DNA from: Osedax fenrisi | Lineage: Eukaryota; Annelida; Polychaeta; Sabellida; Siboglinidae | Assembly (NCBI GenBank): GCA_964019155.1 | Contig: OZ025243.1 | Location: 12,193,444 to 12,257,443 of the forward strand | Direction: 5' to 3' | DNA: 64,000 nt | Shown here: in pieces, positions 24,638 through 35,498 of the stretch | Layout: each line of letters begins with the position of its first letter | Numbering within the stretch: the first letter of the stretch is position 1 | Notes under the pieces: generated by a model | What the model was told of the DNA's origin: nothing | Databases searched by the model: none | The model's input: the letters and a program-made list of their open reading frames with translations, nothing else | Translations under genes and position numbers: made by a program

Positions 24638-25256
24638 GGGGAATAATACCTCGGATAAGGGATATGTGCTTATCTATCATGTTTATATATATATATAAGA
24701 ATACTTAAAAATAATATTAATATATTAAATACATTAACATTATTAAAATAATGTATATAGTAGTATATAATAGTTTTTAAATTCAATTTTTAAAATATAT
24801 ATATTTTGAAGGAAACCAAAAATGGCTTTTAAGTTGCATGTGCTTGTATTACGTTGTGCAACTTTAAATGAAAATATATAATTATTTAGATATATATTTA
24901 TAAAATTGTGTTTGCAAATTTATAAAATTTATTTTTTTTTTAAACATAAAATACGGTTAAATCTTTAATCAATTTATTAATAAATGTATCTATTTATCTG
25001 CAACTATAAATACATTTCATTTAATTGAATGATTTTGGGGTTTTAGTTTTCTAGTTTAAAACTTCTCACATAAACCTATATATTTCAACTTTGCTAATAA
25101 ACTAGTTTTAAATAGTTTTATCAACTTCATTTGGTGTATTGGTTAGTATTTAAAAATTAATTAGTATACACAACTTTTGTATTTTGTGTTATTGATTGAC
25201 ACATAATACTGGAGGTGGTCCTAATTAGGGCTAGTCCGAATTCGGGTAGTCTCCCC
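24638..25256. mobile_element. Possible TA-flanked element with GGGGA termini, copy 4
   Basis: The right end is clear: inverted it reads GGGGAGACTACCCGAATTCG, close to the terminus of copy 1 (GGGGAAAGTAACCTAATACG), and TA follows it at 25257-25258. The proposed left end GGGGAATAATACCTCGGATA is weaker and is not directly preceded by TA. No ORF. Confidence 0.4.
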
Positions 25257-25423
25257 TATCTATTATTATTGCGAACGATGGCCATTTATCACCATAATAT
25301 CTCCTACCAGATGAACTCGTCATCCAATGGGAACACACCTACAACTTTATGATCGGCTCTTTCCGGTATAATAATACATTGTATTATTCATGTATACATA
25401 AATTAAGCGTACTTAAATTTGAA

Positions 25424-25465
25424 CTCACCTATAGCCTATAGGCTATATATAGGTTATAGGTGATA
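25424..25465. repeat. Imperfect palindrome built on TATAGCCTATA
   Basis: TCACCTATAGCCTATAGG and its near inverse (TATAGGTTATAGGTGA) face each other across GCTATATA. A very similar palindrome occurs at 53087-53130. Confidence 0.75.
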
Positions 25466-25469
25466 GTGT

Positions 25470-26124
25470 ATACAATATATTCAAATATTATATTAGTCGT
25501 ATAACTGGCAGTGTTACATCATTTGGTTTTAGGTCATCATTATGTAATAGTGTTAGTATCATCGTTAAATATTAGCATTGAATATTACTTATTACATAAC
25601 TAGAAGGAGGATGACGCATACGTCAAATGAGTCATGACGAGATGAAACAGTGCATGTAGAAGTCGGAGGCTGGTAGAGGATGATAGGAATAAAGATGTAG
25701 TGGGACATCCTCGATAACGCAGAATTAGAATTAAGTGAAAATAAATAGTTAATTTATCACTATTTGGTGTACACTTCAATGATGTCTTGTATTTGTTTGT
25801 GTGCGGTGTGTGTGTGTGTGTGAATTATAGTTCACTGAATTGTTTACACTTCAATATAGTTTACACTATGTGTATGTGTGCGTGTATGTGTGTGTGCTTT
25901 TGTATGGGGTTCATGATTTTATCAAGGAAATAGTATATATACTATAGTACACTATTCATAAATTATAATTAAATAATAATATAAATAATAATTATTATAT
26001 TATACATATAATTTGTAACGAATATATATATATATATATATATTTATACAAATATAAAAGGTATATATGCCACCTATATACATATCCGCAATGGAATGTG
26101 TGCATGTATATATGTGTGTGTTTG

Positions 26125-26178
<54 letters not shown>

Positions 26179-26441
26179 GGTATGTATGTATGTATGTGTA
26201 TGTGTATACACACATATATGTGTATATATGTATATAGTATATACTATATACGTACATATACGTATGTAATCACGTTAACATACTTAATAGTTGTACATTG
26301 TATGTTATCATAGATAGTATTGTAAGTATATTTCTTATTATACATTAGTTATTTATGTAGTCACCTTATGCTACGGTTAGTATACGATATGAAATATAAA
26401 ACAATAAATGTTTTATATTTCATATAATTAACGATACCATT

Positions 26442-26483
<42 letters not shown>

Positions 26484-26499
26484 TATATTGTTATATGTA
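25470..26499. other. Unassigned region with (GT)n and (TA)n microsatellites
   Basis: 25590-25740 is less AT-rich and contains TGACGCATACGTCA and TGAGTCATGACG, similar to CREB/AP-1-type sites, but no gene is attached. (GT)n at 25805-25825 and 25865-25900; (TA)n at 26021-26045, 26130-26175 and 26447-26482. The open frames here are Tyr/Ile/His repeats from the microsatellites. Confidence 0.55.
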
Positions 26500-27011
26500 A
26501 TTATTATTTTATTGTGGTGGATTCCTTTCATCCCATCCAGGAAATTATATGAAGTTTTCACTTATAACCATATGGCTCTAAAGTCCCTTCAAATCCCCTC
26601 TCATGTTAATGCATCCATAGTGTTAACGAAAGACGATCATTTATTTATACATAATTATATAAGATCACATCTAAATATTATATTGAGAAATTGATGGCAG
26701 GTGGCAACCTGTAATACTAATATTGTTTGTCATTATTATTTTATTTATTAATTTCCGTACGGCTTATTCTATTTTATTTTATTATTATTAATGGTATTTA
26801 TTGTTTACCTACTTTTATTATTTGTATTCTATATAGGTATCCTATATAGGTATCCTATATACACTTTTGAGAAATTTATGATTTATTTAAGTATCTAAAT
26901 AAACATTCAATTCAATTCAAATTAAGACCTATTTTAATGGTAAGGAAGGGGCTGAACCCATGTTATACTGCTTGTGTATATGACGACTTAGTCAACTGCG
27001 CCACACAGTCA
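26500..27011 (-). mobile_element. tRNA-derived SINE, split by a LINE 3' end
   Basis: Minus strand. The head (27011 down to about 26925) carries a box A-like TGGCGCAGTTG and a box B-like GGTTCAGCC, followed by ATAGGTCTTAA; it matches the head at 52437-52545. The body and tail resume at about 26695 (GTGATCTTATATAATTATG.. GATCG.. AGAGCCATATGGTTATAAG.. CCTGGATGGGATGAAAGGA) and end near 26500. The two parts are separated by a plus-strand LINE end (26696-26924) inserted at a position where the 52 kb copy reads continuously. Confidence 0.85.
26696..26924 (+). mobile_element. LINE 3' end inserted in the SINE
   Basis: Starts at the last codons of ORF2 (GGCAACCTGTAATACTAATA, the stop region seen in inverse at 5206-5215) and continues through the same 3' UTR as the copy at 5030-5205. 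It ends in AAATAAACATTCAATTCAAT, a short ATTCA-type tail. Extreme 5' truncation is typical of target-primed reverse transcription. TATCCTATATAGG is tandemly repeated within it. Confidence 0.85.
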
Positions 27012-27344
27012 GTTATATATATATATGTATGTATATGTGTATATACATTATATGTATTGAAAAATAACATCTGATTATACATGGAATAACAAAAATCAAT
27101 TTAAACATAATTACATAATATTTATGTCCATACATTATTATTAATAAATAAAGTTTTTAAATATTTAAACCGTCATAGCTGTATGATAATAAGTAGGACA
27201 AAGTACATATTATTTGTAAACAATCACTCTTTTATAGTTTATTTGTTCGGATTTTATTGTCTAAATAAGCTTATAAGTGATTTACGAGGTTTTGTTAATG
27301 TCCTATTTAAATAAATTTATATATATATATATATTCTATATATA

Positions 27345-27384
<40 letters not shown>

Positions 27385-27464
27385 ATTTGTTTATCACAAT
27401 TATTGTTTAATAGTATAATTATTATTTTATTTATATTATTATTGAACACTAATGTATGGATACT
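27012..27464. other. AT-rich spacer
   Basis: (TA)n runs at about 27318-27382. No gene recognised. Confidence 0.55.
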
Positions 27465-29145
27465 ATGTATGATGATGATGATGATATTGAGTTTATTTGC
27501 ACTAAAATAGGGTCATGTAGACCCCTTCGCTCGTGCGGGAAGAAAATAATAATAAAATAATAGTAATACGATAATAATTTGATAATAATATACATTCAAT
27601 ATACAACGGACAACAATAATAAACAATATAAAGGACTATTATATACTACAGTCTGCATTGATATGGTATAGTTGTATATACTACAGACTGCATTGATATA
27701 GTGTTATATAATAATAAGATAATAATAATACAATAACAATTTAATAATGATATAAATTTAATATAACACGGATACAAATAATAAGTTGGATGATTTAATG
27801 ATTATGGGTAGAGAGAAAAAAAGAAGTAAGATTTATAAATCTTTTGTGGGATCTAATAGAACGAATGGTAGGAGGGAGGGAATTCCATAGGGTTGGACCG
27901 GAATTTTTAAAAGCTCTAGAATTTAGGGAAGTTTTACTAGAGTTCTGGGAGATAAGTAGAGGAGCATTTTGATAACGAAGAGAAGATAATATAGTACGTT
28001 TTTTAATTAGATCAGAGATATAGCTAGAGGTGAAAGAATATATTGATTTATGGATTATAGATAGTATACGTAATTTACACCTGAGGGAGAAGGGTAGCCA
28101 CATACGAGATGATTGATGAGATGTTGTAGTAGAGTGATCCAGTCGAGTTAAACAGTAAGTAGTACGTATTGAGGAACGGATAATCCGATTAAGTGGAGCA
28201 GTAGCTTTAGCAGGAAGTAAATTCAGTAGGGAAGAACAGTAGTCAATACGTGAAAGTACAAGAGCATTAATTAGAGTTTTAGTAAGGTTTCTTGAAAGTG
28301 ATGTCCGTATTTTTTTAATTCTGAAGAGATGAAAGTTGGATGATTTTGTAATGGATGATATGTGATTCTTAAATGATAATTTGTCATCAAATACTAATCC
28401 TAGGTTTTTGGAGGAATGAGAAGGAGAAATAATCATGTTATTTAGAGTAAAGTTTGGAAAGGAAGTTTCAGAAATAGATATGTTAAGTACAGTAGTCTTA
28501 GAGGAATTAATTAGTAGTTTATTGGAGAGGAGCCATACTCTTATGGAGTTAGCACACTCGATTAATTCAGAGTTAATGGTATTATGAGAATTTATAGGGA
28601 AAAAGGTAAACAGTTGGATATCATCAGCAAAAATATGGTAGTGAATATTTGGAAATTTCTTAATTAGATCAGCAATAGGGCGGATATAAATAGAAAAGAG
28701 GGATGGACCTAGAACAGATCCTTGGGGAATACCGTGGTTAAGAGAAGAAAGAGGCGAGTAAGATTTGTCAATCATAATAGATATATTCCTGTTAGTGAGA
28801 TATGAAGTAAACCATTTTAATGCTAAGCCAGATATACCCATTAAAGTAAGTCGCGAGATTAATATGTTATGGTCCAGGGTATCAAAAGCAGATGATAGAT
28901 CAAGTAGGATTAGCTGGCAACACGTGTTGCTATTTAAGGTAGATAATATAGTGTCAGTAATACGTAGGAGAGCTGTTTCGGTTGAATGACCCTTACGAAA
29001 AGCGCTTTGAAACGGGTCGAAAAGATTATTTTTATTTACATGGGCTATGAGTTGTTTGGAAACAATTCTTTCTAATATTTTACTTAATAAGGGTAGGTGG
29101 GAGATCGGGCGATAATTGCTAAATGAGTTTGGGTCTAAGTTTTAA
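27465..29145 (-). mobile_element. L2-clade LINE, 5'-truncated
   Basis: Contains the open RT frame 27795-29141 and a 3' UTR of about 330 bp. The 3' terminus, read on the minus strand, is AATAAACTCAATATCATC followed by (ATC)n at about 27467-27485, the same (ATC)n tail type as the LINE at 30261-33461. The 5' truncation lies at about 29145. Confidence 0.85.
27795..29141 (-). CDS. L2-clade reverse transcriptase, open reading frame without its N-terminus
   Basis: Open from a TAA at 29142-29144 to the stop at 27795 (448 codons); the first ATG is at 28841, inside the RT, so no native start remains. Motifs in order: NYRPISHLPLLSKILERIV, QSAFRKGHSTETALL, LLDLSSAFDTLDH (catalytic Asp), GIPQGSVLGPSLFSIYIRP, HIFADDIQLF (catalytic box FADD rather than the YADD of the other copies), NLGLVFDDKLSF, RIDYCSSLLNLLP, MWLPFSLRCKLRIL (the LHWLP region) and TLWNSLPPTIRSIRSHKRF. 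Endonuclease and ORF1 are missing through 5' truncation. The absence of stops over 448 codons in such an AT-rich genome points to a young copy. It would copy RNA into DNA at a nicked target if supplied with the missing domain. Confidence 0.9.
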   Translation of the reverse strand, partial: NLDPNSFSNYRPISHLPLLSKILERIVSKQLIAHVNKNNLFDPFQSAFRKGHSTETALLRITDTILSTLNSNTCCQLILLDLSSAFDTLDHNILISRLTLMGISGLALKWFTSYLTNRNISIMIDKSYSPLSSLNHGIPQGSVLGPSLFSIYIRPIADLIKKFPNIHYHIFADDIQLFTFFPINSHNTINSELIECANSIRVWLLSNKLLINSSKTTVLNISISETSFPNFTLNNMIISPSHSSKNLGLVFDDKLSFKNHISSITKSSNFHLFRIKKIRTSLSRNLTKTLINALVLSRIDYCSSLLNLLPAKATAPLNRIIRSSIRTTYCLTRLDHSTTTSHQSSRMWLPFSLRCKLRILSIIHKSIYSFTSSYISDLIKKRTILSSLRYQNAPLLISQNSSKTSLNSRAFKNSGPTLWNSLPPTIRSIRSHKRFINLTSFFLSTHNH

Positions 29146-29487
29146 GTTTTACTAAGTATGTATACAATATCTTAAGGTGTACACTGTATAGTATATACAG
29201 TGTATACACGATTACGTTTGTATAGAGTGAATTATTAAATATGATATACACTATAGTGTGTGGCTGTGTTTAATATATAATCAATTATTCACATATTTAC
29301 TATATTATCAATGCATTATTACACACTCGTTTATCTTTTTTTATATATTTTTGCAAATAAAATATCTAATATCTACTATGTATATATATATATATATATA
29401 TTCTTCATATAATATGCATAGTATCAGTTACGCTAACTATTCACTAATACTTTTAACGGAAACGCAAACCATGCTGATAAGAGCGGT
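29146..29487. other. Spacer with a long palindrome
   Basis: GTGTACACTGTATA and TATACAGTGTATACAC face each other at 29178-29212. (TA)n at 29380-29400. No gene. Confidence 0.6.
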
Positions 29488-30260
29488 GTAGCAGTGCAAC
29501 AGTGCATCACGTGTACCGTGCATCAGTGCATCACGTGTACCATGCATCAGTGCATCACGTGTACCATGCATCAGTGCATCACGTGTACCATGCATCAGTG
29601 CATCACTGGTACCATGCAGCAGTGCATCACGTGTACCGTGCATCAGTGCATCACGTGTACCGTGACCAGTGCATCACGTGTGCCATGCATCAGTGCATCA
29701 CTGGTACCATGCAGCAGTGCATCACGTGTGCCATGCATCAGTGCATCACGTGTACCATGCATCAGTGCATCACGTGTACCATGCATCAGTGCATCACTGG
29801 TACCATGCATCAGTGCATCACTGGTACCATGCATCAGTGCATCACTGGTACCATGCATCAGTGCATCACTGGTACCATGCATCAGTGCATCACTGGTACC
29901 ATGCATCAGTGCATCACGTGTATCATGCATCAGTGCATCACGTGTATCATGCATCAGTGCATCACGTATACCATGCATCAGTGCATCACGTGTACCATGC
30001 ATCAGTGCATCACTGGTACCATGCATCAGTGCATCACTGATACCATGCATCAGTACATCACTGGTACCATGCATCAGAGCATCACTGGTACCATGCATCA
30101 GTGCATCACTGGTACCATGCATCAGTGCATCACTGGTACCATGCATCAGTGCATCACTGGTACCATGCATCAGTGCATCACTGGTACCATGCATCAGTGC
30201 ATCACTGGTACCATGCATTAATGCATCACTGGTACCATGCAGCAGTGCATCACGTGTACC
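29488..30260. repeat. 24-bp satellite, left block
   Basis: About 32 head-to-tail units of 24 bp: a constant ATGCATCAGTGCATCAC core followed by either GTGTACC or TGGTACC. The first subtype contains the E-box palindrome CACGTG, the second the palindrome GGTACC. TGGTACC units dominate the right half. A one-base deletion near 29665 shifts the register. Because 24 is divisible by three and the unit has no stop, several frames stay open on both strands; these are not genes. Confidence 0.97.
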
Positions 30261-30526
30261 ATGATGATGATGATGATGGTTTATTATACACACATATATA
30301 TATATATAATAGCGAGCGCTATTCTCGAATGTGTTTTAAGTAAACTCTAGTATGTTACTTATATATAATAATAATAATAATAATAATAACTAGTGCGTAG
30401 TTAATAGCATAACAATAAAAAGGATATATACAGAATATTCTCTCGGTAAAAAGAATAACATATAATCCAAATAAAAACGAAAATAAAATGTGTTATAAAT
30501 TATAATATATAAGTTAAATAAACATA

Positions 30527-32115
30527 TTACGTAATGTAATTTTTAAGTATATCGCTTCTTCGATATATGGTTGATTTCCGTATTTCGTCTGATAGATTAT
30601 TCCACGTTGATGCAGCCATATACCGAAAAGCCCTTCCGCCATGTTGTTTTCTGTTGATGGTAGGTAGCGTCAGTAACTTAGAGTTAGAGTTTCTTAGTGG
30701 TCGTATACATTTTTTTAGATGTAGTAGGTCAGTTAAGTATGTTGGAGTATTTTTGTATAGAACAGTATGTATTAATTTAGTAAGTCGTGTCTTAATTCGT
30801 AAGTCAATTGTTAAAATATTTAGAGAAGACATTAACGATGAAATAGAACATCTATCAAATTTCCTTTTATTAAAAATAAGTCGAGTAGTAGATTTTATAA
30901 TTCGGTCTAGTTGTAATAGTTGTAGTTTAGTTGAGTTAGTGAGTAAAGTAGAGCAGTAGTCAAGTCTGGAAAAAATTAAAGCATTCGCTAATAGGTAGAC
31001 TGTTTTAGATGGTAGAGATTTTCGTATTTTGCATATTGAATAAGGTGAGTAGTCGTTGATTTAGCTACTGAATTAATATGTGTAGTCATAGTTAAGTCAT
31101 TTGTTAGAGTTACTCATAAATATTTTGTTGAGTATTGTGGATATATTATAGTGTCATCTAAATATATCGTGGGAAAGTGAGATAATTTATTAGAAATGTT
31201 TAACAGTGTTGTTTTATTTGAGTTAAGAAATAAGTAATTAGTTGTCATCCAATTGCGTAAATCAATGATACAATTATTTAAACGGGAATTATTTATTGGT
31301 GACATAATAATAATATCATCAGCATATAAATGATATATGATTTCAGGGTAATTTAGAAATATTCTAGATATTGGAGTGATATATAAGGAATACAGCAAGG
31401 GACCTAGTACAGTACCTTGTGGCACTCCAAATAAAAGCGGTTTATTGGGAGATATGGATTTGAGTTTTATGTTATATGTTCGGTTGGTAATGTAGTCTTT
31501 CAGTAGATTTAATGCATCGTTGTTAATGTTTAGTAGCTTTAGTCGGTTTAAAAGTATATTGTGGTCATTTGTATCGAAGGCGGAAGATAAGTCTAGAAGA
31601 ATTACTTGTGTAGGAGTGTTATTATCAATGTTATGTAGGAGGTTGTCAGTTACGTAGAGTAGAGCTGTTTCAGTACTATAAAATTTCCCATATCCACATT
31701 GATATTTATCAAAAAGACTGTTGCTATTTAGGTGGTTAATTAATTGTTTACTAATAATTCGTTCGAATATTTTAGCTAATGTAGGTAATTGAGAAATAGG
31801 CCTGTAATTTTATAGCACATTAATATCCATATTACTTTTCTTTATTCTAGGAGTTATGGAAGCTTGTTTAAAATATGGTGGTATTGTATTCGTTTTTATA
31901 CAGTCCGTAAGTAATTGTCGTATTATTGGAGTAATAAAATGATTAATTGTTTTAAGTACAGTTGTGGGGACGGGGTCAAGTATTGAAGACGAATTAGTTT
32001 GCTTGATAAGAGTAGAAATATCGTCATCGGTAGGGTATTTAAACTTGGATAGTTGGGTGCAGTCAGTAAGTGGTTGATCATAAGTATATGGGTTATTGTT
32101 TGATAGTTTCGTCAT
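30527..32115 (-). pseudogene. LINE ORF2 reverse transcriptase, frameshifted
   Basis: Minus-strand order: 32115-31810 with SSSILDPVPTTVLK and FKQASITPRIKK (the SSP-LDP-IPT region before the RT palm); NYRPISQLPTLAKIFERII (about 31800-31745); YSTETALLYVTDNLL; LLDLSSAFDTNDHNILL (about 31600); GVPQGTVLGPLLYSLYITP (31425-31365); YHLYADDIII (about 31320, intact YADD); LNSNKTTLLNIS; 30832-30527 with LRIKTRLTKLIH and AASTWNNLSDEIRK at the C-terminus. Pieces lie in different frames with stops between, so it is inactive. It lacks a clear LHWLP box, unlike the copies at 9 and 27.8 kb. Confidence 0.9.
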
Positions 32116-32346
32116 ATTTATTTCTACTTTTTATCATATATCAATGATTTTTGAAGTAAAATAGTTTGAGAAATCATCTGGTGTAAACGGAATATCGTTA
32201 ATATTGGTTTTAGTGTTTTTGTATAAGAGCTTGTATGCTATTTTGAAAGTTTGTCTTGGGTTGTTAGTAAACGTAAGTAGTTTATTGTTGTAGTATAGAT
32301 TTTTATAAGTTATTAATTCATGGCGATAAGTTGACCTTATAAGACA

Positions 32347-33292
32347 TTATAATGATATAAATCTGTTCAAATTATCTATAGAATTACTAAATTTATAGAG
32401 TCTTTCTGCTTTCCTAAGATTATTTTTAAGAACATTTAGCGATTTGTTATACCAGGGTATGTTAGTTCTATTAGTAATAGTTTTACTTTTTATTGGTGCA
32501 TGAACATTAATTAGTGAAGTTAATGAATCATTGAAGTTTGTTATATTTTGAAAACGATAAGTATTTGTAAAATCAAATTTAAATTTATTATAGTTGATTT
32601 GTGAAAGTGATCTAAATTTAATTAATTTTTTGTCATCGGTATATTTTTTTCGGAAAGTTATGTTGCTTTTTATCGTATAATGATCGGCTATAGTATTATT
32701 GATTATATGTATATTAGAAGTAATCGTAGAGTCTTGTAAAGTCAATATGAGGTCGAGTCTGTTTCCTAGTATGTGCGTTGGGAATTTAATATGTTGTTTC
32801 TGATTTAAGGAGTTTAATATTTTATTGAATTCAATAGTATCGTGTGTAGTTAAATTCATCTTTATATTGAAATCTCCAAGTATTATTGTATTATCGTTAA
32901 TAGGGCAGTTTGTGAAATAACTATAGTAGTCTGATAAAAATTCGGTTAAGTTGGAATTAGGAGGTCTGTATATTACAAATATCGTTATAGTCATATAACC
33001 TGATATTATTTTAACTTTAATACATTGAGAGTCACTTAAGTTTATCTCTTTTACCATTACAGTCTGATAACACTTCCTGATCATTATTCCAACACCACCA
33101 CCAAATCTATTATCTGTCCTTGGGCAATGATGGAATATATAGTCACTGTGGATAGGGGGATTACTAGAAGTTTTAGTCCAAGTTTCCGTAATACAAATGA
33201 AGTCGGGTGAAATAGTATTTAATAAGTCGAATATTAAAATATGATTTTTGATAAATGATCGTGCGTTGATTAAAAGTAGATATGGTGTATTA
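32347..33292 (-). pseudogene. LINE ORF2 endonuclease domain
   Basis: Minus strand: TPYLLLINARSFI (about 33270-33235), FICITETWT (E of the catalytic set), GGGVGIMIRKCY, FVIYRPPNSNLTEF, IILGDFNIKMNL (intact GDFN), FPTHILGNRLDLILT, and IADHYTIKSNI at the SDH position (ADH). Then INVHAPIKSKTI and IPWYNKSL before the RT. The piece 32347-33084 is open for 245 codons. Upstream, 33300-33460 translates to an Asn/Asp/Thr-rich low-complexity frame ending in KRT-stop, likely the tail of ORF1. The domain would nick target DNA to prime reverse transcription. Confidence 0.9.
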
Positions 33293-33461
33293 ATATTATC
33301 TGTATTTATATTGTTATGTAAGCGTGAATATAGTCAAGTACGCTTAACGTTATTATCACTTATATTTGCAGTGTTATCTTTTGAATCCTTTGTATTTTCG
33401 TTATCAGTATGTGGGTCAGTAGAAGTAGATGTAATATTGTCATTTGTGTTTTCAGTATATA

Positions 33462-33958
33462 CCATGCATCAGTGCATCACGTGTACCATGAATCAGTGCA
33501 TCACGTGTACCATGCATCAGTGCATCACGTGTACCATGCATCATTGCATCACGTTTACCATGTATCATTGCATCACGTGTACCATGCATCAGTGCATCAC
33601 GTGTATCATGTATCAGTGCATCATGCATCAGTGCATCATGTATACCATGCATCAGTGCATCACGAGTACCGTGCATCAGTGCATCACGTGTACCGTGCAT
33701 CAGTGCATCACGTGTATCATGCATCAGTGCATCAAGTGTATCATGCATCAATGCATCATGTATACCATGTATCATTGCATCACGTGTACCATGCATCAGT
33801 GCATCACGTGTATCATGCATCAGTGCATCACGTGTATCATGCATCAGTGCATCATGTATACCGTGCATCAGTGCATCACGTGTACCGTGCATCAGTGCAT
33901 CACGTGTACCGTGCATCAGTGCATCACGTGTACCGTGCATCAGTGCATCACGTGTACA
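33462..33958. repeat. 24-bp satellite, right block
   Basis: About 20 units of the same 24-bp repeat as 29488-30260, same orientation. Almost all are of the CACGTG subtype or its CATGTATACC variant; the TGGTACC subtype common in the left block is absent. One unit pair near 33615-33640 is shortened. Confidence 0.95.
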
Positions 33959-33989
33959 CTCCACGTGATATATAGGCCACTCGATTACA

Positions 33990-34417
33990 TCTCTTTACCT
34001 TCAGTACACACCAGTGTATATGTTATTATATACACCGTTACAAATTAGGGTACAGGGAGTGCATTTGTTAGGGTGTAAGTAGTGTATCCATAACCGTACC
34101 CTAATTAGGGTACAATTTGAATAAATACGATCAGTACCCTAAAAATGATCAAACTGTACCATAAATAATTGTAGCTGGTTGTACCCTAATTATATGATAC
34201 CGTGTATACCCTGCTGTACTTGGATTATATGTACCATAATTGAATTGCATGATATGTACATATAATAATCAAGTAACCTAATATTTAACATATATGTTAA
34301 GCATATGTTAAGCAATATGTTAACATATATGTTAGCTATAAGTGTTACTAATAAATATATAGAGTGTACCCTAGTGCATTTAACAGTGCACCCTAGTATT
34401 TAACATATATGTAACCT

Positions 34418-34462
<45 letters not shown>

Positions 34463-34570
34463 ACCCTATATATAGGGAGTTTAAAAGTCGTGTGTACAGG
34501 GTATACCATATTTATAAATAACCCTATAGGGTTCAATTTATAGGGTACAGATCGTTAAAATATCACAACA
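33990..34570. repeat. Diffuse GTACCCTA / TAGGGTAC repeat field
   Basis: Many copies of GTACCCTAA and its inverse TTAGGGTAC occur at irregular spacing (for example ACCCTAATTAGGGTAC near 34097), mixed with AACATATATGTTA palindromes at 34280-34400 and (TA)n at 34420-34459. No regular period and no ORF. It does not match a telomere repeat. Confidence 0.65.
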
Positions 34571-34907
34571 ATTTACCATGTATACATGAACCCTACTTAT
34601 TAACAGTGTATACATATATGCATGTCTATGTATTATATACATGAATCGGCACGTATTATGTGCCGGTGAGTATGTGTGGTGATGTGTATGTGGGTAGGTA
34701 GTTCATGTGTGTTGTGCATATGCGCATTAGTAAGGACATGACGCGGCGTCGATGAGTCATAACGTACTAGCTATGACGCATAGCCTATGACGCATACCTG
34801 TTAATTAAACTATAACCAAGGGCTTTGCTATAACTATAGCGAATAATTTTATTACACGCGTATACGTTGGTAATGGAATTATGCGGACGAAGATCTATCC
34901 AGTGGAT
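34571..34907. other. Unassigned spacer
   Basis: Contains TATGACGCATA-type words repeated at about 34735-34795. No gene recognised. Confidence 0.45.
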
Positions 34908-35012
34908 ACATTCTAGTGCATTCTAGTACATTATAGTATATTCTGGTGTATTCTCATACATTCTAGTATATTCTAGTATATTATAGTACATTCTAGTGTA
35001 TTCCAGTACACT
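34908..35012. repeat. 10-bp tandem repeat ATTCTAGTAC
   Basis: About 11 degenerate copies of ATTCTAGTAC (variants ATTATAGTAT, ATTCTGGTGT, ATTCCAGTAC). Confidence 0.85.
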
Positions 35013-35498
35013 CTACTTACGAAGTACATTCGAATGAACGCGCCCATATCAGCAATAAACTCGTATTTTAATATATATATATTTGTTTATTATAATTACT
35101 AGTGATTTAAATGATTTTTTTAAGTATTCAGTAATAGCTTTTTTATAATTCACCTATTCGTTAATTATTCGTTTCGAAAAATTGTAATATCTCTATATGT
35201 TATTATTATTAATTAATAATTTGAATGATATACGAAATGTTATTTTCTATAATATTATATTAATATTATTCATGATACATTTTATTAATAAATATTCTTA
35301 TATAACACAAATAATATATCCATGAGATACGGTTGATATATTGCTATAGAAAACAGAGCACTATCCGATTAACATTCTCTCACACTTCCTACGGAGGTTA
35401 CCTGTAACGTAACTTATATCATCGCTACTTGTTATTGTCGTCTGACATCTCGTCCACCTGGTACATTCATCATGTGTACATTCATCATCCATGTTTAT

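Larger units (their letters stand above)
30261..33461 (-). mobile_element. CR1/L2-group LINE inserted in the 24-bp satellite
   Basis: The 3' end (minus strand) is AATAAACC followed by five ATC/CAT repeats at 30262-30281, directly touching the left satellite block. The 5' end, within or just after the ORF1 C-terminus, touches the right satellite block at 33462. Between them lie ORF2 pieces in normal order. The satellite on either side has the same 24-bp unit in the same orientation, so the LINE most simply inserted into one array. Confidence 0.85.

Noticed and set aside
26000..26313. Overlapping ORFs around 26.0-26.3 kb
   Set aside because: All are translations of (TA)n and (GT)n microsatellites.
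29494..30293. Long ORFs on both strands (H-x-C-I-T and D-A-L-M-H-G-T repeats)
   Set aside because: By-product of the 24-bp satellite, whose period is divisible by three; several frames on both strands are open at once.
33248..34048. 266-codon plus ORF
   Set aside because: Its first part is antisense to the LINE endonuclease and the rest is the 24-bp satellite.
33990..34570. Interstitial telomere repeat
   Set aside because: TTAGGG and CCCTAA words occur singly and in both orientations, not as a tandem hexamer array.
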